Source: Candidatus Thiosymbion ectosymbiont of Catanema sp. Cochon2018 (GTDB lineage: Bacteria; Pseudomonadota; Gammaproteobacteria; Chromatiales; Chromatiaceae). From it: a stretch of 35,131 bases of DNA. Shown piece after piece: positions 1 through 7,086 of this stretch. Under the pieces are notes generated by a model. It was given only the letters and a program-made list of their open reading frames with translations, did no database searches and had not been told where the DNA came from. The stretch's first letter is position 1, and each line of letters begins with the position of its first letter. The translations under genes and the position numbers were made by a program. The stretch spans positions 2,000,631-2,035,761 of the forward strand of contig WYCW01000001.1 in the NCBI GenBank assembly GCA_011392765.1, written 5' to 3'.

Positions 1-193
1 TACCAAAAGGGAAACACACAGGAACCTGCCCGGCGGCGTTTTGATATCCCAACCATTCAGACACCAAAACAGGCAATCGCCTGACAAAAACGTCAGCGCA
101 ACATAAGACGCGCCGCCTATCAAGACGCTGAACGCAGACAAACCTCCCCTGCCCCCGTCCATGGGGGCAAGGGAGGTTGCTGGTTAGCTCCCC
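1..193 (-). repeat. ~259-bp cassette-junction repeat, copy A (cut by window edge)
   Basis: This is the same sequence as the copies at 32229-32487, 33227-33484 and 34989-35131, but inverted. It ends in GCTGGTTAGCTCCCC followed by ATTAGAC (194-200). It contains a long hairpin at about 141-178, a C-rich arm pairing with a G-rich arm. The sequence after the terminal CCCC differs at every copy, so the element ends there. The outer end lies beyond the window. A short frame inside is open in some copies but broken in this one, so it is treated as non-coding. Confidence 0.85.
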
Positions 194-215
194 ATTAGAC
201 GCTTGACGCAAGGGC

Positions 216-235
216 AGGAGAAAGTACAATTGTAC
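216..235 (+). promoter_or_regulatory. Palindrome upstream of vapC, possible operator
   Basis: A perfect 12-bp palindrome, GTACAATTGTAC (224-235), lies directly before the vapC ATG at 238, between an AGGAG (216-220) and the start codon. Toxin-antitoxin operons usually autoregulate through palindromes of this kind, so an operator role is inferred. The AGGAG is about 17 nt from the ATG, which is too far for a normal ribosome binding site. Confidence 0.4.
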
Positions 236-237
236 AC

Positions 238-630
238 ATGAAGCTTGTCGTCGATACTTCGGTCGTTCTTGCAGTGCTATTCAACGAGCCAGAAAGGGAT
301 GTAATCCTTTCTGTGACAAAGGGTTGCGAGTTGCTTGCGCCTCTATCGTTGCCGGTTGAGGTGGGAAATGCAATCAGTTTGGCTTTCAAGAAGCGTAAAA
401 TCGATTTGGGACAGGGGGAAACGGTCATTGACGGGCTCAGCAAGATTAAGATTCGGTTTGAGGGGATTGACTACATCAATGCCATTACCATAGCGCATAA
501 GTACTCAATTTATGCATATGACGCTTACATGATGGACCTAGCTCAAAGGGAACGATGTCACCTGTTCTCCCTGGATGCGAAGCTAAAGCTGATGGCTAAG
601 GAAGCTGAGATCAGGATTCTTGAGGTATAG
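238..630 (+). CDS. vapC: VapC-like PIN-domain toxin
   Basis: A 130-residue PIN-domain protein, the family of Mg-dependent ribonuclease toxins. The acidic residues expected of the fold are visible: Asp6 in VVDTS near the start, Glu41 in LPVEVGN, and the Asp cluster in AYDAYMMDLA. The length is normal for VapC. The gene is followed after 3 bp by a Phd-like antitoxin, so the order is toxin first, the reverse of most VapBC operons. It lies between a cassette-junction repeat and an attC remnant and is probably an integron-cassette toxin-antitoxin module. The substrate RNA cannot be told from sequence. Confidence 0.85.
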   Translation: MKLVVDTSVVLAVLFNEPERDVILSVTKGCELLAPLSLPVEVGNAISLAFKKRKIDLGQGETVIDGLSKIKIRFEGIDYINAITIAHKYSIYAYDAYMMDLAQRERCHLFSLDAKLKLMAKEAEIRILEV

Positions 631-633
631 AAG

Positions 634-858
634 ATGACTGTTTATACGTTCACCACAGCTAGGCAACGGTTGGCGCATTTAATGGATGAAGCTAATCGAA
701 AGGCTGAGGTCATTATCAAACGGAAGAATGGACAGATGTTCGAGCTGCGGTCAGTTGAAGAAAAAGGTTCGGGTCTGGATGTTCCGGGAGTTGATGTTCA
801 ACTGTCAACAAATGAACTTGTTGATATGATTAGAGAATTGCGTGAAGAAAGCGTCTAA
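634..858 (+). CDS. Phd/YefM-like antitoxin, partner of the upstream PIN toxin
   Basis: A 74-residue protein whose N-terminus (MTVYTFTTARQRLAHLMDEA) resembles the DNA-binding part of Phd/YefM antitoxins. The charged C-terminal tail (ELVDMIRELREESV) would be the toxin-neutralising segment. It begins 3 bp after the vapC stop and is probably translationally coupled. Its TAA stop lies inside GTCTAAC (853-859), the conserved R'' box of an attC site. Such overlap is a classic feature of cassette genes. The toxin-neutralising role is inferred from position and family. Confidence 0.75.
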   Translation: MTVYTFTTARQRLAHLMDEANRKAEVIIKRKNGQMFELRSVEEKGSGLDVPGVDVQLSTNELVDMIRELREESV

Positions 859-873
859 CACTGCGCTCAACCC
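853..873 (+). other. Truncated integron attC site (R'' half only)
   Basis: GTCTAACACTGCGCTCAACC has the form of the start of a + strand attC site, an R'' box followed by the L'' arm. No complementary arm follows. The site runs into a segment (about 874-930) with a CGGGGACAGACC motif of a kind often found around REP-associated transposase genes, then into the tail of a cassette-junction repeat. The right half of the attC and the front of that repeat copy appear to have been lost. Confidence 0.6.
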
Positions 874-930
874 GACCAAGGGAAAACGGGGACAGACCAA
901 AAGAAAAAATAAGGACACCCATCTTGTTTG

Positions 931-994
931 GAACGCAGACAAACCTCCCTTGCCCCCGTCCATGGGGGCAAGGGATGTTGCTGGTTAACTCCCC
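931..994 (-). repeat. ~259-bp cassette-junction repeat, copy B (terminal 64 bp only)
   Basis: The last 64 bp of the repeat, including the C-rich/G-rich hairpin and the end GCTGGTTAACTCCCC. It is followed by GTTAGGC (995-1001), a perfect attC R' box. This copy shows most clearly that the repeat ends exactly at a cassette recombination boundary, because the other copies have ATTAG there. Confidence 0.8.
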
Positions 995-1032
995 GTTAGG
1001 CGAAGAAGCATCCAGCCACATCGGAGTAACAT

Positions 1033-1215
1033 GTGTACACCGTAGTACTTTTACCAAAAGCAATCAAAGATCTCAAAAAGATACCAAAGACTGATGCATC
1101 AAGAATCGCCGCACAGCTTCAGGTATTGGAAAATGGGTTAACTGGAGACGTAAAGAAGCTTACAAATTACACACCAGAATATCGATTACGAATAAGAGGG
1201 TATAATGATGGATAA
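1033..1215 (+). pseudogene. Truncated RelE/ParE-family toxin
   Basis: The first 55 or so residues (MYTVVLLPKAIKDLKKIPK, then LENGLTGDVKKLTN and PEYRLRI) match the N-terminal half of RelE/ParE mRNA-interferase toxins. The protein then ends as RGYNDG, without the C-terminal strand that usually follows (RVLFEV-like plus a basic tail). At 60 residues it is about two-thirds of the normal length. The likely start is GTG at 1033, since the ATG at 1031 meets a stop at once. It lies in a cassette slot after GTTAGGC. No antitoxin is next to it. It is probably inactive. Confidence 0.65.
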
Positions 1216-1843
1216 CATAATTACTGAATTGATGAGGCGGTATGGAATATGGGCAATATTGGCTCTATTAGTGGTTGGAACAACCGTTTGGTTTGTCGCG
1301 CACTACCAGGCTGAGCCTGGTGATGAACTTTCAATACTCTGGGGCATGGTTGAATACACAAAAAGTAAATCACAGACAGAACACAAATTGATTCATTCAG
1401 AAAAAGACCAGCCTACAATCACTAAGCCGCTAACAACCACTTATCAGCCGTCAACAGTCACGAAAGTAGAAATAGGTGAAATTACTTTAGATCTGCAAGC
1501 GTGCAGACGTTCGGATAGCAATATAATCTGTGATCTTTTTATTACTAGCACGACAAATACTGCACCCGAAGGATTTATGATTTATATCAAAGGAGATTAT
1601 AAATCTAAAATAATTGATGATTCTGGAAAAGAATATTACGCATATCTTGTGAGACTTGGGGAGAAAGGTCACGCTTGGTCAGTAGAAGACAGGCTTTATG
1701 CTAATCGTCCAAAGAGAGCCAGCCTTTACTTTGAGAATATTTCAATAATAGAAGAACAAATACCAATACTTGAAGTTGAAGGATTTCTTTTACCAGGCAC
1801 TCACATTAATGCGTTATTCAGCGATATACCCTTATCTAAATGA
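1205..1843 (+). CDS. Membrane-anchored hypothetical protein
   Basis: A 212-residue protein that I do not recognise. One N-terminal transmembrane segment (residues about 15-32, [19 protein letters not shown]) is followed by a Ser/Thr/Lys-rich linker and a beta-rich extracytoplasmic domain of about 125 residues, with one pair of cysteines ([10 protein letters not shown]). The ribosome binding site AAGAGGG lies just before the ATG at 1205 (a second ATG follows at 1208). The base composition is clearly AT-richer than moaC. Its TGA stop overlaps the moaC start, so this is where accessory DNA meets the core chromosome. It may be cassette-derived. Confidence 0.6.
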   Translation: MMDNIITELMRRYGIWAILALLVVGTTVWFVAHYQAEPGDELSILWGMVEYTKSKSQTEHKLIHSEKDQPTITKPLTTTYQPSTVTKVEIGEITLDLQACRRSDSNIICDLFITSTTNTAPEGFMIYIKGDYKSKIIDDSGKEYYAYLVRLGEKGHAWSVEDRLYANRPKRASLYFENISIIEEQIPILEVEGFLLPGTHINALFSDIPLSK

Positions 1844-2328
1844 TGAGTGATCTGACCCACTTTAATGAATCCGGAGCAGCCTACATGGTGGACGTAGGCG
1901 CCAAGGATACGACCCATCGCATAGCCATGGCTGAGGGTCTGATCCGCATGGAGCCGGAGACCCTGGCCTTGATTCGTAGCGGCGGTCACAAGAAAGGAGA
2001 TGTGCTCACGGTCGCACGTATCGCCGGTATCATGGGGGCCAAGCGGACGTCCGACCTGGTGCCCCTGTGCCATCCTCTGGCGTTGACGAAGGTCGCAATC
2101 GACCTCGAACCCTTGACCGAGAAGCCGGCAGTACACTGCCGCGCGCTGGTGGAGACCCGGGGCGCGACCGGGGTCGAGATGGAGGCCCTGTGTGCGGTGC
2201 AGATAAGTCTGCTGACGATTTATGACATGTGCAAGGCCGTGGATCGGGGGATGTGTATCGAGTCCGTCCGTCTGCTCGAAAAATCGGGGGGTCGATCCGG
2301 TCACTGGCGGCGCGGGACCGCAGACTAG
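1840..2328 (+). CDS. moaC: Cyclic pyranopterin monophosphate synthase MoaC
   Basis: MoaC makes cyclic pyranopterin monophosphate from the MoaA product in molybdenum-cofactor synthesis. The sequence is collinear with E. coli MoaC from [11 protein letters not shown] onward. It carries the signatures [33 protein letters not shown] and the catalytic-lysine segment [10 protein letters not shown]. Either ATG (1840 or 1843) could be used, and the second gives the N-terminus most like the family. No moaD or moaE follows. There is no clear ribosome binding site, because the upstream sequence is the end of an AT-rich accessory ORF overlapping the start. Translation may depend on coupling to that ORF. 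The TAG stop lies in the CTAG that flanks a dispersed element. Confidence 0.95.
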   Translation: MMSDLTHFNESGAAYMVDVGAKDTTHRIAMAEGLIRMEPETLALIRSGGHKKGDVLTVARIAGIMGAKRTSDLVPLCHPLALTKVAIDLEPLTEKPAVHCRALVETRGATGVEMEALCAVQISLLTIYDMCKAVDRGMCIESVRLLEKSGGRSGHWRRGTAD

Positions 2329-2536
2329 GATTCCTTGAATGACCAGATTTTGTGCAAATGAGTCAAGTTTGCGCGCTGCACAAAAACATTTCTGCCTCTT
2401 GCTTGGGCGGGAATCGCAAATCCTTTGAACCACGGATGGACACGGATACACACGGATCACATCCGTGTTTATCCGTGTCCATCCGTGGTTCTTCGGTGCG
2501 GTTGGTCACGCCTCGTCGGTCTGAGGCGAAGCCTCG
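2329..2536 (+). mobile_element. CTAG-flanked element, copy 1
   Basis: The element is flanked by CTAG (2325-2328) and TTAG (2537-2540). The left module (GATTCCTTGA, then ATGAGTCAAGTTTGCGC) and right module (CGTCGGTCTGAGGCGAAGCC) are shared with copies 7513-7717 and 9132-9348. The core is a 65-bp near-perfect palindrome (2427-2491) built from CACGGAT-type repeats and unrelated to the cores of the other copies. No transposase is encoded, so the element would be non-autonomous. The YTAR-type duplicated target resembles IS5-family insertion, which is an inference. Confidence 0.7.
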
Positions 2537-2538
2537 TT

Positions 2539-2612
2539 AGGTTATTGCTGGGTTTTGGCCGTCCCTGGCCGTAACCCAGCCTACGGCCTACGGTCCCTTT
2601 TTAGACAGTCTC
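2539..2612 (-). repeat. Dispersed repeat GAGACTGTCTAAAAAGGG, copy 1
   Basis: The same unit occurs at 21131-21197 and 26374-26444. It contains the nested hairpin GCTGGGTT..GGCC-AGGGAC-GGCC..AACCCAGC. No coding capacity is seen. Confidence 0.75.
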
Positions 2613-2615
2613 TTA

Positions 2616-2680
2616 AACCATAGAGGACAAAAGAATGCAGAGAATTGGCCTGTGCCTTTCTCTGTGTCCTCTGTGGTTAA
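2616..2680. repeat. Imperfect long palindrome
   Basis: The left arm AACCATAGAGGACA pairs with the right arm TGTCCTCTGTGGTT. This is one of many long quasi-palindromes in the window. A TTTTTGCGACACCCTC motif follows (about 2687-2702) and recurs inverted just after recG (about 12309-12325). The rest of the 2329-2750 gap holds only repeats. Confidence 0.6.
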
Positions 2681-2750
2681 AGGATTTTTGCGACACCCTC
2701 TTCAGACGGGAGGCCTTCAAGGCGTCGCGCGCGGAAGGGGGAACGGGCCT

Positions 2751-4217
2751 TCAATCCGATTCTCGCAGTCCTTCCAGTAATCCCCGGACCTGTTTTACTC
2801 GCGGTGCTGCTCCGATGTCCTGGAACAGGCCCAGGGCCTGTCTGTACATCGCCTCGGCCTGCTCCAGGTCGCCGCGGATGCGGTAGACGGTGCCCAGGTT
2901 GCCGTAGGTGGTGGCCATACCCTCCTTGCGCCCCAGTTCCTTATCGATGGCCAGGCTCTGCTTATACATCGCTTCGGCCTGCTCCAGGTCGCCGAGGATG
3001 CGGTAGACAATGCCTAAGCTGCCATAGTCGACGGCCATGCCTTCCTTACGCCCCAGAGATTTGTTAAGCGCCAGGCTCTTCCGGTACATCGCCTCGGCCT
3101 GATCCAAGTCGCCGCGGATGCGGTAAACCAGGCCCAGGTGGTCATAGTCGGCAACCATGCCTTCCTTGCGCCCCAGGGCCTCCTCGATGGCCAGGCCCTG
3201 CTTGTACATCGCCTCGGCCCGATCCAAGTCACCGCGGGTTTGGTAGATGCTGCCCAGATTGCCGTACTGGCTGGCCATGGCCTCTTTGCGCCCCAGGGCC
3301 TCGTTGAGCGCCAGGGCCTTGCGGCACATCGCCTCGGCCTGATCCAGGTCGCCGCGGATTCGAAAGACGCTGCCCAGGCTGCAATAGTCGGCGGCCATGC
3401 CCTCCTTGCGCCCCAGTTCCTCGTTGAGGGCCAGGCCCTGCCGGTACAGCGCCTCGGCCTGGTCCAGGTCGCCCCGAATCTGGTAGACGGTGCCCAGGTT
3501 ACCATAGTCGGCGGCCATGTCCGCCTTGCGCCCCAATTCCTCCTCGATGGCCAAGCTCTCCCGGTACAGCGCCTCGGCCTCGTCCAGGTCACCGCGGATT
3601 CGCGAGACGTTGCCCAGGTTGCCGTAGGCGACAGCCGACAGCTTCCGGTCGGTTGTGGCTTCGGCCAGCGAGGCTACGGTGCGATAGGCCGCTGCTGCCT
3701 CATCCAATGCCCCGGCCCGCAAGGAGAGGTGTCCAAGTCCGTTCCACGCCTTCGCATTCTTCGGGTCGAGCTCCGTCGCCCGGCGGTAAGCAGCGAGTGC
3801 CTCGTCCATGTCGCGGAGGAAGGCGAGTGTCCCGCGATGCCGCGCGGCTTCCGCCACTTCCTGATCGGCCGCCCTCCCCTTCGCGGCCTCGCACGCCTCG
3901 ACCTCGGAGAAGATCGCCTCCGCCAACCCCGCATCGCCCTGCACCGCTTCTTTCAGAACCTTCCGGATGCGGGCCCGAGCGTTCCGAACCGTCGTCTGTC
4001 CGGGGATAGCAATGACCGCCTCCCGCACCGCCGCGCGCAGTGATTGTGCGTGCTCCCGCGCCGCTTCCTCGCGGCGCCGGGAGTCGAGCAGGGTCCGGTC
4101 CTTGGCATCCAGCTCTTGCGTAAGCCTTGCGACGGCCTTGGCGAGTAGGGGGTCCCGTTCAGTTTCCCCGACGCCCAGACCTGAAAACCAGTTCCACCAA
4201 TTCGTCAGCCACCCCAT
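2751..4217 (-). CDS. Tetratricopeptide-repeat protein
   Basis: A 488-residue protein if it starts at the ATG at 4217 (MGWLTNWWNWFSGLG). An in-frame extension to 4310 is possible but overlaps the region upstream of the divergent gene. The N-terminus is Trp-rich and followed by a charged, probably coiled-coil segment (RLTQELDAKDRTLLDSRRRE). Two diverged TPRs come next, then seven tandem 40-residue TPR units of the form GNLGTVYRIRGDLDQAEAMY..LALNEELGRKEGMA. These are nearly identical even at DNA level (120-bp period). TPR superhelices bind partner proteins, and no partner is evident. Many such proteins occur in sulfur-oxidising gammaproteobacteria. The cellular role is unknown. Confidence 0.85.
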   Translation of the reverse strand: MGWLTNWWNWFSGLGVGETERDPLLAKAVARLTQELDAKDRTLLDSRRREEAAREHAQSLRAAVREAVIAIPGQTTVRNARARIRKVLKEAVQGDAGLAEAIFSEVEACEAAKGRAADQEVAEAARHRGTLAFLRDMDEALAAYRRATELDPKNAKAWNGLGHLSLRAGALDEAAAAYRTVASLAEATTDRKLSAVAYGNLGNVSRIRGDLDEAEALYRESLAIEEELGRKADMAADYGNLGTVYQIRGDLDQAEALYRQGLALNEELGRKEGMAADYCSLGSVFRIRGDLDQAEAMCRKALALNEALGRKEAMASQYGNLGSIYQTRGDLDRAEAMYKQGLAIEEALGRKEGMVADYDHLGLVYRIRGDLDQAEAMYRKSLALNKSLGRKEGMAVDYGSLGIVYRILGDLEQAEAMYKQSLAIDKELGRKEGMATTYGNLGTVYRIRGDLEQAEAMYRQALGLFQDIGAAPRVKQVRGLLEGLRESD

Positions 4218-4332
4218 GGTACGATGCCCTCCGCCAACGGCACCCCGATACCCTATCACACAAGCCTCGTCGGGTGTTTTGTTTGGCAGACCTGTCCGCT
4301 TCCCGACCACCTACAGCCGAAAATTCAAGACC

Positions 4333-5028
4333 ATGTTCTGGCAAGAAGACAATACCGAGACCTCCTTCCAAGTCCCCGACGATATCGTCGATGTCCTGTT
4401 CTCCGTGGTCTGCAAACGCTTGCCCGTAGATCATGCCTATGCCCTATCCGTGGCGCTGCGGCAGGCCGCACCCTGGATCGCGGAGGACGATTCCGGGGCC
4501 GCGGTCCACACGATTCACGTAGCAGGTTCCCAGAATGGTTGGGAGCGACCCGAGCACGGTACGGACCAATACCTGATCCTATCCAAGCGCACCAAGCTCA
4601 CCATCCGGGTGCCCAAGCAACGCACGGCTGCGCTCCTGGAGGATCTCGAGGGCAAGACCCTGGACGTGTCCGGCTGCCCATTGATCATCGGTTCCGGAAA
4701 GATCCGCCGGCTGAGCAGAGAAACGACCCTCTTCTCGCGCTATGTGGCCGCCGTCCCGGACGCCGCCGAGGAGGCCTTCCTCGACTGGGCGGCCCACGCA
4801 TTGAGCGACCAAGGCATCCGGGTACGGAAGGCCCTGTGCGGCAAGATGACCCCACTGACTACGCCGGACGGAATGCTCCGCACGCGCAGCCTCATGCTGT
4901 CGGACCTGGCGCCGGAAGAATCGGTCCGCCTTCAGCAGCAGGGACTCGGCCCCCATCGCAAGATGGGTTGCGGCATCTTCATCCCGCACAAGGGTATAGA
5001 CCCGGTCGGCAAAACAACTTCAGGTTAA
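4333..5028 (+). CDS. Orphan Cas6/Cmx6-like CRISPR endoribonuclease
   Basis: A 231-residue protein resembling the family annotated as type I-MYXAN CRISPR-associated Cas6/Cmx6. Cas6 enzymes cut precursor CRISPR RNA within the repeat hairpin. The features seen are a conserved N-terminal MFWQEDN, a histidine at residue 34 (PVDHAYALS) that could serve catalysis, and a C-terminal glycine-rich loop (GLGPHRKMGCGIFIPHKG) typical of the RAMP fold. I chose the ATG at 4333 because the upstream extension is low-complexity read-through. No CRISPR array, cas3, cas8 or cas1/2 is visible, so the gene stands alone. It may act on array RNA elsewhere or on another hairpin RNA. The family assignment is from recall of the motifs, not a search. 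Confidence 0.65.
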   Translation: MFWQEDNTETSFQVPDDIVDVLFSVVCKRLPVDHAYALSVALRQAAPWIAEDDSGAAVHTIHVAGSQNGWERPEHGTDQYLILSKRTKLTIRVPKQRTAALLEDLEGKTLDVSGCPLIIGSGKIRRLSRETTLFSRYVAAVPDAAEEAFLDWAAHALSDQGIRVRKALCGKMTPLTTPDGMLRTRSLMLSDLAPEESVRLQQQGLGPHRKMGCGIFIPHKGIDPVGKTTSG

Positions 5029-5071
5029 GCGAGTACATACGCGCTCGCCCTGTTTTATTGGGCATTCGATC

Positions 5072-5099
5072 TTGCTCCACCAACCGGAACGGCTATACT
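5072..5099 (+). promoter_or_regulatory. Probable sigma-70 promoter of tRNA-Leu
   Basis: TTGCTC (5072-5077) and TATACT (5094-5099) are 16 bp apart and about 70 bp before the tRNA gene. Both fit the -35 and -10 consensus reasonably well. Confidence 0.45.
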
Positions 5100-5169
5100 G
5101 TGATACCTCGCCCACGGGCAACCAGTACGCCCGGATACGCGGTTCGCGGCGCGATCCTGCCAGTTCCCC

Positions 5170-5256
5170 GCCGGGGTGGCGAAATTGGTATACGCAGTAG
5201 ACTCAAAATCTACCGGTGGCAACACCATGTCGGTTCGAGTCCGACCCTCGGCACCA
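5170..5256 (+). tRNA. tRNA-Leu (anticodon CAA)
   Basis: A full cloverleaf can be drawn. The acceptor stem is GCCGGGG with CCTCGGC. The anticodon stem GTAGA/TCTAC encloses the loop CTCAAAA (anticodon CAA, reading UUG). A long variable arm typical of leucine tRNAs is present, and the T arm contains GGTTCGAGTCC. The CCA end is encoded. A weak inverted repeat (ACTTTCG..CGAAAGT, about 5259-5303) follows and could act in termination. Confidence 0.96.
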
Positions 5257-5350
5257 AACTTTCGTTGTGCGCACGTTCCCATACTCCGGAGACTGCGAAA
5301 GTTCGATGTAGTAGCCGCAACCACATGCCGACCTTGACCCACTAACCGGC

Positions 5351-5486
5351 AGTGGCTCAGTTTGAAAATTTTATGCTTGGCCGCTCACTTTCCGGCCCAT
5401 TTAACGCCAGGACGCAAAGATTCTTTTTCTTTCTTGGCGTCATTGCGTTTTTTCGCAATTTCCGATTTTTCGCAAACTGAGCCACT
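5351..5486. mobile_element. MITE-like element with 14-bp terminal inverted repeats
   Basis: AGTGGCTCAGTTTG at the left end is the exact reverse complement of CAAACTGAGCCACT at the right end, 136 bp in all. The interior is AT-rich with a second imperfect palindrome (AACGCCAGGACGCAAAG against CTTGGCGTCATTGCGTT). There is no ORF. It fills most of the gap between the tRNA and the next gene. Confidence 0.7.
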
Positions 5487-5611
5487 ACCCACTGACCATG
5501 GGAATTGACCCGCCACGCCTCATTGCTTATCGTGCCCCTCGGTGGTTCTCCGTTTCTCCACAAACGGCGGGGCCGTATTCGGGGATAGCGCCGTTCTAAA
5601 GGAGGCATGAT

Positions 5612-6877
5612 GTGACCAACCATTCTCAAACCGCCGATGTGGGGGAGCTGAGCCAAGCCGTCGCCAACCTGACCGATGCCTTGGCCCGTACCGAGAAGCG
5701 CTCCGCCCATCTGACCCGGATCATCCATTGGAGCCTGCTCGGGGGCCTGGTCCTGCTGGTGGTTGCGGGGTTTCTGATTGCCAAAGGGGTAGGTGCTGCC
5801 TACGCCTCGTTCGACCAGTTTCTGTCCACCGCCGAGGAGGCGATCGGGCAAAACGAGTATGTGCAGGAACATGTCGAGTTCTCCATAAAGAAAACCATCG
5901 TAGAGGACAACCTGGAGGACAAGAAGCGTCAAATGACGCCGGAGGAATACAAGGCCTTCGTCGATAACTTGGCGCGGAAAATGACGCTGGGGGAATATCA
6001 GACCTTCGTCGTCAACCTGACGCTGGAAATGACACCGGAGGAATATAAGGCCTTCGTCGATAATCTGGCGTTGGAAATGACGCTGGAGGAATATCAGACC
6101 TTCGTCGATAACCTGATGCTGGAAATGACGCCGGAGGAATATAGGGCCTTCTTCGACAACCTGATGCTGAGAATGACGCCGGGGGAATATAAGGCCTTCG
6201 TCAATAACCTGACGCCGGAGGAATATAAGGCCTTCGTCGATGACCTGACGCTGAAAATGGTGCCGGAGAAAGATAAGATTCTCCTCATCGAGACCCTTGC
6301 CCGCACCCTGCAGCCGGAGAAATACAAGACTCTCCTCGTCGAGGCCCTCGCCCGTATACTGCCGCCGGAAAAATATAAGGCTCTCTTCGTCGAGACCCTC
6401 GCCCGTACCCTGCCGCCGGAGAAAGAGAAGGCTCTTCTCGTCGAAGCCCTTGCCCGTACAGTGCCGCCGGAGGAATATAAGGCCTTTGTCGATAACCTGC
6501 CGACGAAGGAGTATGAGGCTATCACCAGACAGGTAGTTATCGAGAGGGCTGTCAATGTCCTTGCTGATGTCTTTGTAGTAATGAGGCGTGTCCGCGAGGA
6601 TTCCGATTCGATCCATAGGGTACTCCGAGATGGATTCGAAAAATTAGGGGACGACCCCAGTTTGACGCTCGAGAAGATCGGCAAGCAGCTGGAAACGATG
6701 AACAACGCCCTTGCGGCGATGCCCCCCATGAAGGACTACATGGGACAGATGAATCAGAAAATGTCCTCGGTGCCTGCCATGGCTGCCCAAATGGATCTGA
6801 TGAACCGGAACATGGCTTCCATGACGACCAGTATAGGCTCGACCATGGGGCGCATGGGCAAGTGGATGCCTTGGTGA
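5612..6877 (+). CDS. Membrane protein with tandem 16-17-residue repeats
   Basis: A 421-residue protein that starts at GTG 5612 behind a strong AGGAGG. A short N-terminal helix (GELSQAVANLTDALARTEKR) is followed by one transmembrane segment (about residues 41-63). From about residue 108 to 303 there are about twelve tandem units. The early units have the form MTPEEYKAFVDNLALE, and the later ones PPEKYKALLVEALARTL. The units look like amphipathic helices and the DNA is repetitive too. The C-terminus is very Met-rich with regularly spaced methionines (MPPMKDYMGQMNQKM) and ends in MGRMGKWMPW. I do not recognise a functional family. A periplasmic or cytoplasmic rod anchored by one helix is plausible. 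Flanking genes give no functional clue. Confidence 0.8.
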   Translation: MTNHSQTADVGELSQAVANLTDALARTEKRSAHLTRIIHWSLLGGLVLLVVAGFLIAKGVGAAYASFDQFLSTAEEAIGQNEYVQEHVEFSIKKTIVEDNLEDKKRQMTPEEYKAFVDNLARKMTLGEYQTFVVNLTLEMTPEEYKAFVDNLALEMTLEEYQTFVDNLMLEMTPEEYRAFFDNLMLRMTPGEYKAFVNNLTPEEYKAFVDDLTLKMVPEKDKILLIETLARTLQPEKYKTLLVEALARILPPEKYKALFVETLARTLPPEKEKALLVEALARTVPPEEYKAFVDNLPTKEYEAITRQVVIERAVNVLADVFVVMRRVREDSDSIHRVLRDGFEKLGDDPSLTLEKIGKQLETMNNALAAMPPMKDYMGQMNQKMSSVPAMAAQMDLMNRNMASMTTSIGSTMGRMGKWMPW

Positions 6878-6888
6878 CGGGCGCGTAT

Positions 6889-7040
6889 TAGGGACTGTTG
6901 ACATTCAGCGGTCAAGGCCGCAATCGGTTAGACAGAGAACCACGAATTCACACGAGTCGACACGAATTGGTGTGAATTCGTGTCGATTCGTGGTTCTCTT
7001 ATGAAAACAGTTCGTTAGAGTTAAATGTCAACAGTCCCTA
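6889..7040. mobile_element. MITE with 17-bp inverted repeats and TA ends
   Basis: TAGGGACTGTTGACATT and AATGTCAACAGTCCCTA are exact reverse complements and bound a 152-bp element. The TA at each end suggests the TA target duplication used by IS630/Tc1-mariner transposases. Inside lies a second palindrome (6934-6999, arms AGAGAACCACGAATTC / GATTCGTGGTTCTCT). There is no ORF. Confidence 0.75.
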
Positions 7041-7086
7041 TCTCCCTCCGGGCAGGGTGGATTCTGACAGTGGTGGGCAATCGATC

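Noticed and set aside
3138-4043. Long + strand ORF opposite the TPR gene
   Set aside because: It is the antisense shadow of repetitive GC-rich TPR codons. It has no start context or recognisable domain.
5170-5260. tRNA-Leu as an integration site for a genomic island
   Set aside because: No integrase gene or duplicated tRNA 3' end is visible nearby.
5357-6616. 419-residue - strand ORF opposite the tandem-repeat membrane protein
   Set aside because: Its repeats simply mirror the + strand repeats. The + strand gene has the ribosome binding site, membrane segment and sensible composition.
5612-6877. CRISPR-like repeat array, because of regular DNA repeats near a Cas6-like gene
   Set aside because: The repeats are in frame, encode protein units and have no spacers of constant length.
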